Source: an uncultured Dorea sp.
GTDB taxonomy: Bacteria; Bacillota; Clostridia; Lachnospirales; Lachnospiraceae
Assembly (NCBI RefSeq): GCF_934294775.1
Contig: NZ_CAKRAH010000013.1
Location: 1 to 62,481, forward strand
Direction of reading: 5' to 3'
Length of the DNA stretch: 62,481 nucleotides
In this document: piece by piece, positions 1-7,241 of the stretch
Position numbering within the stretch: position 1 is the stretch's first letter
How the letters are laid out: the number at the start of each line of letters is the position of its first letter
Notes under the pieces: generated by a model
The model's input: the letters and a program-made list of their open reading frames with translations, nothing else
Database searches by the model: none
Told to the model about the DNA's origin: nothing
Made by a program: the position numbers and the translations under genes

Positions 1-53
1 TGGCGGCTTCCTCATACATTTTCTGCCGGGATTTCTTGGTGGCTTGGGATTGA

Positions 54-548
54 TGCGCCCGTTTCTTTGCAAGCTCTTTGAGCGTCCTTGCCAACGGAGC
101 ACTGGACTGCTGTATCGCAGGAACTCCGGAACGTGCCGGCGCTGTATGGAGCGTACGTGGTGCTATCCTGGAAGGTATGAAAGCAGATTCTGTTTCACAG
201 GAAGAATGCGACGTAGTAGTTCCAAGGGCACGTATCGCCGAATATGTAAAAGCTGCGAAAAAGATTGCCACTTCACATGGAATCCGTGTAGAACCTTGCG
301 GTCACTGCGGTGATGGTAATATCCACACCGAGATGCTCCGCGGACCTGAGATGAGTGACGAAGAATGGAAAGAAGCAACACATGCCAGCCTGACTGAATT
401 ATATGCCCTTTCAAAAGAACTTGGAGGACAGTTATCCGGTGAACACGGAATCGGTAACGGACGACTGGAATTTCTTGAAGAATTCGTCGGACCGCGCATG
501 ATTGCCTTATACAAATCTATCAAACTTTTCAGACAGCCTTTACGGTAA
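54..548 (+). pseudogene. C-terminal remnant of FAD-linked oxidase (GlcD/lactate dehydrogenase type)
   Basis: The frame ending at 548 carries the C-terminal half of an FAD-linked oxidase of the GlcD type: a PERAGAVWSVRGAI stretch, the GHCGDGNIH metal/substrate motif and the SGEHGIG motif near the end. In this family these lie in the C-terminal cap domain of proteins of about 460 residues. Here an in-frame stop at 51-53 blocks the reading frame, there is no FAD-binding half in the window, and the protein ends in KSIKLFRQPLR instead of the usual long 'DP..ILNPGK' tail. I read it as a decayed fragment cut at both ends. It lies on the + strand facing the leftward flavin reductase. It could also be the tail of a gene broken by a sequencing error upstream of the window. 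Confidence 0.6.
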
Positions 549-750
549 GACACGCCACATCATGTCCAACCTTTATGAGATCTGTTATCTTATCATGATC
601 GGAACTGCATCTGCTGCTGCATTTGCGATCGCCCAGTTCGGTCTGATGGCTGTTGTAAAACAGGGCTATGCTTATCTTGGATATGCGGCATTGATTACTT
701 TGTTTATTCCGATCGGTGATAGCCGACATGATAAATTAAATAGAAATATT
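541..750 (+). pseudogene. Membrane-protein fragment fused to the oxidase remnant
   Basis: From about 541, in the frame shifted by +1 from the oxidase remnant, the sequence encodes MSNLYEICYLIMIG and then a hydrophobic stretch with small residues (IGTASAAAFAIAQF) and a second hydrophobic segment (YLGYAALITLFIPI). This looks like the last two membrane helices of a polytopic membrane protein whose family I cannot name. There is no ribosome site before the ATG at 562, and after IPIGD the frame runs into the antisense of the flavin reductase gene. It is best read as a second gene fragment joined to the first by deletion. Confidence 0.35.
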
Positions 751-1261
751 ACTCGCACTTCTTCAATACTTTCACGATTTCTCCCATATACATCGTATGA
801 TAATCCTTATCCGGATACCATTTCTCATCATTTTCCTTAACATCGAAACATTCTGGTTTCATATCCTGTGTATACTGTGTCTTACATACGAAGATCAGGT
901 CTGCTTCTTCAACTGCTGTTGTTCCGTCTACTGCATATGGATGAAGTCCTGCTTCTTTCCATTTATCTTCTACATCTTTTCCTGATACAGAACCGCATAC
1001 ACTCAGTGCTTTTCTGTAATCTTCCGAAAGGAAAGAAAGTGTGTACATACCTGTCTCATCCATGAATTTCTTCGTATATCTCTGTGGGCGGATATATGCC
1101 GTTGCAATATTCTTTCCCCACATGATTCCGACACCGCCCCAGCTTGCCGTCATAGTGTTACTCTTTTTCTCGTCTCCTGCTGTTACCAGCATCCATTCTT
1201 TGGAAATCTTTGTAAACGGGTTGAATTCCAGGCTTTCAATTGCTACTTCTTTAAATGCCAT
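749..1261 (-). CDS. Flavin reductase family protein (flavoredoxin-like)
   Basis: A 170-residue protein with the flavin reductase-like FMN-binding split-barrel fold: FNPFTKISKEWMLVTAG at the start, SNTMTASWGGVGIMWGK in the flavin-binding part and a YIRPQRYTKKFMDETG stretch typical of this family. Members bind FMN and pass electrons between NAD(P)H or ferredoxin partners and oxidoreductases in the cytoplasm; the partner here is unknown. I chose the ATG at 1261 because AAGGAG lies 9 bases upstream; the GTG at 1267 would be only 3 bases from it. It stands alone, separated from tyrS by about 90 bases that hold a palindrome. Confidence 0.85.
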   Translation of the reverse strand: MAFKEVAIESLEFNPFTKISKEWMLVTAGDEKKSNTMTASWGGVGIMWGKNIATAYIRPQRYTKKFMDETGMYTLSFLSEDYRKALSVCGSVSGKDVEDKWKEAGLHPYAVDGTTAVEEADLIFVCKTQYTQDMKPECFDVKENDEKWYPDKDYHTMYMGEIVKVLKKCE

Positions 1262-1297
1262 TTTCACATTCTCCTTATCGTCTTTCTTTTAGAATTA

Positions 1298-1321
1298 CAG
1301 ACAGTGAATATTCACTGCCTG
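1298..1321. terminator. Palindromic hairpin between tyrS and the flavin reductase gene
   Basis: CAGACAGTGAATATTCACTGCCTG is a near-perfect hairpin, with AGTGAATATTCACT as a perfect core. On the + strand it is followed by CATTTTTAC. It lies just downstream of the leftward tyrS. It could be a tyrS terminator, although the T-run is on the wrong side for that, or an operator for the flavin reductase gene. Confidence 0.4.
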
Positions 1322-1350
1322 CATTTTTACTATATTCTTTTATAATTATA

Positions 1351-2574
1351 CTACTTTACTAACACTTTGCGGAAGTTTTTCTTACCCTTTTTCAGGACTA
1401 CACCGTCTCCGCTTAATGCTTCTCCTGCAAATGTCTGGAATACATCTGTAACCTTCTCACCATCTACAGATACTCCGCCCTGCTGTACTGCACGGCGTGC
1501 TTCTGACTTGGAAGCTGTCAGTCCTGATTTTACTAACATCGTCAGGATATCGATATTGCCGTCTGTAAGGTCTTCTTCTGTCAGTTCTGTCTTTGGCATA
1601 TCTGCTGCTGCACCTGTTGAGAATAATGCTTTTGCTGCCTCCTGTGCTTTCTGAGCTTCTTCTTCACCGTGAACCAGTTTTGTAAGTTCGAATGCAAGGA
1701 TCTCTTTTGCTGTGTTAAGCTGTGCTCCTTCCCAGCTGTCCATCTTGTCGATCTCTTCTAATGGAAGGAATGTCAGCATACGGATACATTTTAATACATC
1801 TGCATCTGCGACATTTCTCCAGTACTGATAGAATTCGAATGGGGATGTCTTGTTCGGATCAAGCCATACAGCACCACTCTGTGTCTTACCCATCTTCTTA
1901 CCTTCTGAGTTCAGAAGCAGTGTGATCGTCATGGCAGAAGCGTCTTTTCCAAGCTTACGACGGATCAGCTCTGTACCTGCAAGCATGTTGCTCCACTGGT
2001 CGTCCCCGCCAAACTCAAGGTTACATCCGTATTTCTGGTATAACTCATAGAAGTCATATGCCTGCATGATCATGTAGTTGAACTCAAGGAAGCTGAGTCC
2101 TTTTTCCATTCTCTGCTTGTAGCACTCTGCTGTCAGCATACGGTTAACGGAGAAATGTGCTCCGACTTCACGTAATACTTCGATATAGTTCAGTCCCATC
2201 AGCCAGTCAGCGTTATTAACCATCAGTGCTTTTCCATCTGAGAAATCGATGAAACGGCTCATCTGTTTCTTAAAGCAGTCACAGTTGTGCTGGATTGTCT
2301 CCGGTGTCATCATCTGACGCATATCTGTTCTTCCGGATGGATCACCGATCATAGCTGTTCCTCCGCCGATCAGAGCGATTGGTTTGTTTCCTGCTTCCTG
2401 CAGACGTTTCATCAGGCACAGTGCCATGAAATGTCCTACGTGCAGGCTGTCTGCTGTCGGGTCAAATCCGATGTAGAATGTAGCCTTTCCATTGTTGACC
2501 AAGTCTTTGATCCTGTCTTCGTCTGTTACCTGTGCGATCAGGCCTCTTGCAACGAGTTCTTCATAAATTCCCAT
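1351..2574 (-). CDS. tyrS: Tyrosyl-tRNA synthetase
   Basis: A 407-residue class I synthetase that charges tRNA-Tyr. The HIGH-type motif appears as HVGH in DPTADSLHVGH, and the KMSKS-type loop as GKKMGKTQ. The tyrosine pocket sequence YMIMQAYDFYELY and GGDDQWSNM are present, and the C-terminal S4-like RNA-binding domain ends the protein (SKSEARRAVQQGGVSVDG). This is the TyrRS type of most bacteria. The start at 2574 follows AAGGAG at 8-9 bases; the longer frame to 2610 lacks a ribosome site. Expression is governed by the T-box leader directly upstream. Confidence 0.97.
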   Translation of the reverse strand: MGIYEELVARGLIAQVTDEDRIKDLVNNGKATFYIGFDPTADSLHVGHFMALCLMKRLQEAGNKPIALIGGGTAMIGDPSGRTDMRQMMTPETIQHNCDCFKKQMSRFIDFSDGKALMVNNADWLMGLNYIEVLREVGAHFSVNRMLTAECYKQRMEKGLSFLEFNYMIMQAYDFYELYQKYGCNLEFGGDDQWSNMLAGTELIRRKLGKDASAMTITLLLNSEGKKMGKTQSGAVWLDPNKTSPFEFYQYWRNVADADVLKCIRMLTFLPLEEIDKMDSWEGAQLNTAKEILAFELTKLVHGEEEAQKAQEAAKALFSTGAAADMPKTELTEEDLTDGNIDILTMLVKSGLTASKSEARRAVQQGGVSVDGEKVTDVFQTFAGEALSGDGVVLKKGKKNFRKVLVK

Positions 2575-2660
2575 TTTAAGATTCTCCTTTTTATTATTAT
2601 GATTGATCATTTACAGATTTCTCACTTTTCTTAAAAGCCTTTCCTGTTATTCCCCGGTAA

Positions 2661-2965
2661 ATGCAAAAAATCCTTACCCAACATTACATTGGATAAGGAC
2701 GATATTAACCGTGGTACCACCTTATTTTACTGATTGCTTACGCTTTCAGTCTCATTCAGTCTGCGTGTTCACAGACCTTTGCACGATAACGTGTGCCTGA
2801 CGTCACAGCCTACTTCCGGAAATACCTGTGAAATTAATATTCCACGTTTTCATCCGTTTCGGTGTGCAGCTCCAAGATGTATTCATTCTTCACTCTTTCA
2901 TGCGCCTCTCATCAACCGGCAGCTTTCTGTATGGGTGTGTGGATCACTACTTCTTCTTTTCTAAG
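2661..2965 (-). promoter_or_regulatory. Tyr T-box riboswitch leader of tyrS
   Basis: The roughly 300-base leader of tyrS has the T-box hallmarks on the minus strand. The specifier region reads GAATACATCTTGGAGCTGC, giving specifier codon UAC (Tyr) at 2881-2879. The T-box sequence AAGGTGGTACCACG lies at 2723-2710. The terminator follows: the stem TCCTTATCC / GGGTAAGGA at 2699-2671, then a T-run at 2670-2665. Uncharged tRNA-Tyr should pair with the specifier and the T-box and prevent termination. The specifier codon agrees with the downstream gene. Confidence 0.95.
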
Positions 2966-3043
2966 CCTTTGTGATATCTGTATATTATTTTTTCTGTCTG
3001 TGTTAAAGACTAACTGATTTAGAGTATTTTGTCAAGACGATTT

Positions 3044-3667
3044 TCAATCTTCATCTTTTATTTTTTCAAAACATTGCAGCCATGCTCCTGCAATAATTTC
3101 ATTTCCATCTTCCGTCAGATGAATACCATCTGTCGTGATATTTTCATATCCGGCTCTTCCTGCTGCCAATATCATAAGATCCTGTAATTCCAGAAATTCC
3201 ACATGATATCTTTCTGCAATTCTTTTCTCAATTGCTTCTGCCTGTCTGATTCCCGGAATCCAGTTCGCATACTTTCTTGGATAAGGAAAGATAAATGGTG
3301 CCATACAGATAATTCTTGCACGGGTTCTCTCCGTAAGTTCTCTTAGAACGGATTCATAGCCTGCTTCAAATTCCTGTTCTTCCAGACTTTTTCCTGTATT
3401 CATCATGACTCCGACATCATTACATCCGATCAGCAGGCTCACAATATCCGGCTGTCTTAAAATGCAGTCATGCTCTAACATACGCTTTACCCCCTGGATT
3501 GTGAAACCGTCATGTCCACAGTTTACAATGTCATACTTTTTCCCTCTGCCGGTACTGTGATTCAGCTTTTTATCCACCATATCCACATAAGCGTTCCCCA
3601 GCGGATTTTCAGAAAAGCAGTGCTCTGCGTCTGTAATGCTGTCACCTAAAAATATAATTTTCTTCAT
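3044..3667 (-). CDS. SGNH/GDSL hydrolase, candidate sialate O-acetylesterase
   Basis: A 207-residue SGNH hydrolase: block I FLGDSITD holds the nucleophile Ser, block II glycine lies in NCGHDGFT, block III is IGCNDVG, and block V is DGIHLTEDG with the catalytic Asp/His. There is no signal peptide, so it acts in the cytoplasm. Proteins of this fold remove acetyl or acyl esters from sugars. It is the last gene of the leftward sialic acid operon, 58 bases after nagA, which suggests removal of O-acetyl groups from imported sialic acid; that substrate is inferred from context only. Other SGNH esterases or thioesterases are possible. Confidence 0.8.
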   Translation of the reverse strand: MKKIIFLGDSITDAEHCFSENPLGNAYVDMVDKKLNHSTGRGKKYDIVNCGHDGFTIQGVKRMLEHDCILRQPDIVSLLIGCNDVGVMMNTGKSLEEQEFEAGYESVLRELTERTRARIICMAPFIFPYPRKYANWIPGIRQAEAIEKRIAERYHVEFLELQDLMILAAGRAGYENITTDGIHLTEDGNEIIAGAWLQCFEKIKDED

Positions 3668-3725
3668 TTTTCCTGTCTATTTTCCGTATTCGATTACATA
3701 CGTTAATGCAAATCCACGAATTCTA

Positions 3726-4877
3726 TTATAGCTCCCGGCCATCCTTAATTACCATTTTAAGATCCAGGTTCTCGTCCAATAATACGATATTCGCTTTTTT
3801 TCCAGGTGCAATAGAACCATAAGTATCTTCGATTCCAAGACTCTTGGCCGGATTGATGGTTGCACATGCTATAGCCGTCTCAAGCGGAATCTCCATCTGT
3901 TTTACAACGGTACGCATACAGTCGGCAAGGTTTGTTACAGAACCGGCAAGTGCTCCGTCGGATACCAGTGTTGCATGATTTCCGACTACTTTTACATCCA
4001 GTCCTCCAAGTGTATACTGTCCGTCCGGCATTCCGGTCGCACGCATACTGTCGCTGATCAGGATCATGCGGTCTGCACCCATCATCTTGAACGCTGCCCT
4101 CACCATCGATGGGTGGATATGTACACCGTCACAGATAATCTCTGCCATTACATGTTCACTGTCGGACACTGCTCCTACAACACCCGGTTCGCGGTGTGTG
4201 AATGCCGGCATCGCATTAAAGAGATGTACGGCATGATTTGCACCTGCATCAAATGCTGCTTTTGCATGCGCATAGTCCGCATTGGTATGTGCAAGAGAAA
4301 TATTCACTTTATCTTTCATTTCTTCCACAAATGCAACCGCTTCTTCACTTTCTTCCGGTGCAAGTCCGACAAATTTTACCAGTCCCTCGGATGCGTCAAG
4401 AAATCTCTGGCAAGTGGCCGTATCACAAGGCATGATGTTTCTTTCATCCTGTGCACCCTTTTTCACCGGGCTGATGAATGGACCTTCCATGTTCACGCCT
4501 ACAAGATCCGCTCCCTTCGGATTCTGTTCTTTTTTGTATTCTGCCGCAGTCCTTAAGATGTCTTCCAGTTCTTCTACCGGAAGTGTCATAGTTGCCGGTG
4601 CGATTGTCGTAACACCCACAGAAGCCTCATATTTTGCAATATTTTCAATAGCCTCTTTGCTGTTATCACAGAAATCATCTCCCATACACCCGTGGAAATG
4701 CAGATCGATCAGTCCCGGAATTGCGTATGCACCCTGTCCGTCAATGACTTCTTCCCCCGGCATATCCGGTACGTTTTCTGTCGTGTAAATGCTTTCGATC
4801 TTGTCATCGTGAACAACAATGCCGCCTGCTGTAAATTTTTTGTCTTCTGTATAGACAATTACATTTTTGATTATCAT
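3726..4877 (-). CDS. nagA: N-acetylglucosamine-6-phosphate deacetylase
   Basis: A 383-residue amidohydrolase that turns GlcNAc-6-P into glucosamine-6-P and acetate. Metal and active-site motifs are in order: GLIDLHFHG, MEGPFIS, SLAHTNADY, NHAVHLFNAM and the catalytic Asp in ILISDSMRATG. The start at 4877 follows GGAGG with good spacing; the ATG at 4907 has no ribosome site. It sits in the sialic acid operon downstream of the RpiR regulator gene and feeds the product to NagB, encoded divergently at 10755. Confidence 0.96.
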   Translation of the reverse strand: MIIKNVIVYTEDKKFTAGGIVVHDDKIESIYTTENVPDMPGEEVIDGQGAYAIPGLIDLHFHGCMGDDFCDNSKEAIENIAKYEASVGVTTIAPATMTLPVEELEDILRTAAEYKKEQNPKGADLVGVNMEGPFISPVKKGAQDERNIMPCDTATCQRFLDASEGLVKFVGLAPEESEEAVAFVEEMKDKVNISLAHTNADYAHAKAAFDAGANHAVHLFNAMPAFTHREPGVVGAVSDSEHVMAEIICDGVHIHPSMVRAAFKMMGADRMILISDSMRATGMPDGQYTLGGLDVKVVGNHATLVSDGALAGSVTNLADCMRTVVKQMEIPLETAIACATINPAKSLGIEDTYGSIAPGKKANIVLLDENLDLKMVIKDGREL

Positions 4878-4924
4878 TTTATATATCCTCCATTTTATTT
4901 TTTCCAAACATACCTCTTAGCATT

Positions 4925-5761
4925 CTAAAAACTCCTGTGCATCCCTTCTCCTTCTTCCAGTGCACGCAGTGTATTATCATGCAGAACTTCTTTTTCATAT
5001 TTATCCTGTTCCACATAGTAAGAATAGATAATATCAAGCATGACCAGAATCGGGAACTGCGGTGAGATTACATTCCCATGATTCAGGTGTCTGAGTGATG
5101 GAATCAGAACAACTTCTGTGCAGAACTGCTCAAAGCCACCCCGGTTGTTCGCCGTAAAAAGAATCGTTTTCGCACCTTTCCGATATGCTTCTTTTAACAG
5201 AAACAAGACCTCTTCCTTGGATCCGCTGATACTGATTCCGAATACGAGGCTTCTTCTGTCCTGGAATACCGCCTGCATACGCATCATATCTCTTTCTACC
5301 AGCGAATCAATATCCACACCGATTCGCATAAAACGCAGTTCCATCTCTCTTGCTGCCAGACCGGAACTTCCGGTTCCGCACACGAACACACGCTCCGCCT
5401 GATTCAGATATCTGCTGATCCTTGCAATCTGCGCCTCATCCACCAGACTGTAAGTCTTATTCAGAAGTTCCTGATACGCATTCAGGATCATTCGCGTATT
5501 ACCGGTAATGGATTCCTGCTTTTCTACAAATGTCTCTTCATACTGATAGATGAATTCCCTGTATCCGCGATACCCACATTTTTTTGCAAATCTGGATAAC
5601 GATGCTTCTGATACGAAGAGTCTTTCGGAAATGGATTTTGATGAAAAATCCACTTTCTTTCTGTTCTGTATAAAAAAATCTGCGATATTCCTTTCCACTG
5701 TCGTAAATTTATCATAATTTGATTCTATGATCGGAACGACTGATTTTACATAATATTCCAT
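4925..5761 (-). CDS. RpiR-family transcriptional regulator (SIS domain), likely sialic acid/amino sugar repressor
   Basis: A 278-residue regulator with an N-terminal HTH of the RpiR type (SISERLFVSEASLSRFAKKC, about residues 40-65) and a C-terminal phosphosugar-binding SIS domain (VFVCGTGSSGLAAREME, about residues 130-260). RpiR proteins sense phosphorylated sugars; here the likely ligands are ManNAc-6-P, GlcNAc-6-P or GlcN-6-P, all made by neighbouring gene products. It lies inside the operon between the ROK kinase gene and nagA. The likely operators are the TTGAAA..TTTCAA dyads in the nanE/nagB control region. Ligand and operator assignments are inference. Confidence 0.9.
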   Translation of the reverse strand: MEYYVKSVVPIIESNYDKFTTVERNIADFFIQNRKKVDFSSKSISERLFVSEASLSRFAKKCGYRGYREFIYQYEETFVEKQESITGNTRMILNAYQELLNKTYSLVDEAQIARISRYLNQAERVFVCGTGSSGLAAREMELRFMRIGVDIDSLVERDMMRMQAVFQDRRSLVFGISISGSKEEVLFLLKEAYRKGAKTILFTANNRGGFEQFCTEVVLIPSLRHLNHGNVISPQFPILVMLDIIYSYYVEQDKYEKEVLHDNTLRALEEGEGMHRSF

Positions 5762-5799
5762 ATCTTACTATTCCTGTTTCTTTATTTTATAACTCCAGA

Positions 5800-6681
5800 C
5801 TATGCATGTCTTCCCTGGAAATGGTAGAATGCGCCTAACATACCGGCATTGTTCTGGTTTTTGGCAAATGCGATACTTGTATGCTCCCACATGCTGGACA
5901 CCAGGTATTTTTCCACTGCTTTTTCAATCTTGTCCTTCAAGAATGCTTCCTGCGCCATGATTCCGCCGCCAAGTACGACAACTTCCGGATTCACTACATA
6001 GCAGATATTGGCAATACCTTTCCCAAGTACATCCACCATCTCGTCAATTGCACGGTTACAGATCGTATCACCTTTTTTTGCCTCTTCAAAAATGTGATAT
6101 CCGCTCCAGTTTTCTGCCGGTTCTCCCTTCCATGCAGCAACCTTCTTCGTCAAGATACTGGCTGCTCCGAGTGTCTGGAAATCGCTGTCATCCATATGCA
6201 TATATCCGACTTCACATGCGCTGTTACTGAATCCGTGGAACACCTCACCATTCAGCAAAATACAGCCGCCGATTCCGGTTCCGATCGTCAGCATCACAGC
6301 TGCCTTACTTCCTGCCGCCGCTCCTGCTTTGTACTCAGCAAGTCCCGCACAATTCACATCATTTTCCACTTCACATGGAATTCCGAATCGTTCTTCTACC
6401 GTCTTTTTGAATGCCGTTCCGATATAGTTCGGGATCAGCGGTGCCGAATAGAAGATTTCCCCTTTCTCAATGTCAACCATACCGGCTGTAGAAATACACA
6501 CACCTGTGTCTGCCTCTTCTTTTAATGCTTCTACGATACCGATGACTTTATCAAGGATCGCCGGTCCGCCTTTCTGCGCTTCTGTCTTCATTTCTTTCTT
6601 TAACAATACTTCTGCATCTTCGCTCACAATACCATATTTGATGGCTGTGCCGCCGATATCAATACTGATATATTTTTTCAT
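5800..6681 (-). CDS. nanK: ROK-family sugar kinase, likely N-acetylmannosamine kinase
   Basis: A 293-residue ROK protein with the ATP-binding DIGGTAIK near the N-terminus, the catalytic VENDVNCAGLAE, the TIGTGIGGCI phosphate loop and VLGGGI near the end. With nanA and nanE next to it the expected reaction is ManNAc + ATP to ManNAc-6-P. The usual ROK zinc site (CxCGxxGCxE after a GH motif) is missing: after CEVGYMHM comes DDSDFQTLGA with no cysteine cluster. Zinc-less ROK sugar kinases are known, so activity is still likely. The start at 6681 follows GAGG at about 10 bases. Glucokinase-like use of other sugars cannot be excluded. Confidence 0.85.
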   Translation of the reverse strand: MKKYISIDIGGTAIKYGIVSEDAEVLLKKEMKTEAQKGGPAILDKVIGIVEALKEEADTGVCISTAGMVDIEKGEIFYSAPLIPNYIGTAFKKTVEERFGIPCEVENDVNCAGLAEYKAGAAAGSKAAVMLTIGTGIGGCILLNGEVFHGFSNSACEVGYMHMDDSDFQTLGAASILTKKVAAWKGEPAENWSGYHIFEEAKKGDTICNRAIDEMVDVLGKGIANICYVVNPEVVVLGGGIMAQEAFLKDKIEKAVEKYLVSSMWEHTSIAFAKNQNNAGMLGAFYHFQGRHA

Positions 6682-6709
6682 GTCTGATTTTCCTCTTTCA
6701 CTTTCCTTC

Positions 6710-6738
6710 ATTATACTCGCTCAACCAGAAAAGGGCAA
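6710..6738 (-). promoter_or_regulatory. Possible internal promoter ahead of the ROK kinase gene
   Basis: On the minus strand TTGCCC and TATAAT (6715-6710) are separated by 17 bases, 29 bases before the kinase ATG. The -35 box lies inside the right arm of the hairpin at 6732-6761, so the hairpin could also act as an operator. Confidence 0.45.
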
Positions 6739-6761
6739 ACCGTTCTTTTATGGTTTGCCCT
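6732..6761 (-). terminator. Intercistronic hairpin between the yhcH-type and ROK kinase genes
   Basis: AGGGCAAACC and GGTTTGCCCT form a 10-bp perfect stem with a 10-base loop, followed on the transcribed strand by TTTTC. It is a weak intrinsic terminator or mRNA-processing hairpin that could lower expression of the kinase-regulator-nagA-esterase half relative to the nanE-nanA-transporter half. Confidence 0.6.
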
Positions 6762-6773
6762 CGACTTTTCTGA

Positions 6774-7223
6774 TTAGATCTTTACTTTAAATATTGCCTT
6801 TTTGATGGCTTCCGGCTCCTGAACCTGAACCGCTGTTCTGTGTCCGTCACTCGGATAACAGATCAGGAAATCTCCATCTGTCAGGACTACGGAAGAATTC
6901 TTTTCCCCATCCATCGGAAGAAAATCATCTTTTTCCACAAAATCTTTTAATTCCATATTCTGAATGAAGTTCAGATCGATCTGTTCATTTCCATGGATCA
7001 TTACATGGACGTCCAGATAATTTTTATGTGCTTCCCAGAAACGTTCTTCCGGTGTTGTTGTTGTATATTCTACGATATTGACAAACAGTCTGTCACCATC
7101 GATTTCATGACTTCCCTTTTCATAAGATGCAAGGTCGTGTGTCTTTGCATATTCAAAGCACTCTTTTACCTGTTCTTCTAAGAATGGGAATTCTGATAAA
7201 TTATTGATATTTCCAAAAATCAC
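6774..7223 (-). CDS. YhcH/YjgK/YiaL family protein, likely sialic acid anomerase (NanQ type)
   Basis: A 149-residue cupin-like protein of the YhcH/YjgK/YiaL family. E. coli YhcH opens the ring of N-acetylneuraminate so that the aldolase can use it, which fits its place between the transporter and kinase genes. The family's HKNYLDVHVMIHG and YPSDGH metal-ligand motifs are visible. The start is chosen as the GTG at 7223, giving the family's usual MIFGN beginning, 11 bases after AAGGAG; the GTG at 7235 overlaps that ribosome site and cannot be used. GTG initiation may keep its level modest. Confidence 0.85.
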   Translation of the reverse strand: MIFGNINNLSEFPFLEEQVKECFEYAKTHDLASYEKGSHEIDGDRLFVNIVEYTTTTPEERFWEAHKNYLDVHVMIHGNEQIDLNFIQNMELKDFVEKDDFLPMDGEKNSSVVLTDGDFLICYPSDGHRTAVQVQEPEAIKKAIFKVKI

Positions 7224-7241
7224 GAAAATCGTCACTCCTTC

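Noticed and set aside
3975..4556. 193-codon + strand frame opposite nagA
   Set aside because: It is antisense to a clear nagA, has Cys/His-rich random composition and no ribosome site.
5881..6525. 214-codon + strand frame opposite the ROK kinase gene
   Set aside because: Shadow of a well-supported coding sequence; no family resemblance.
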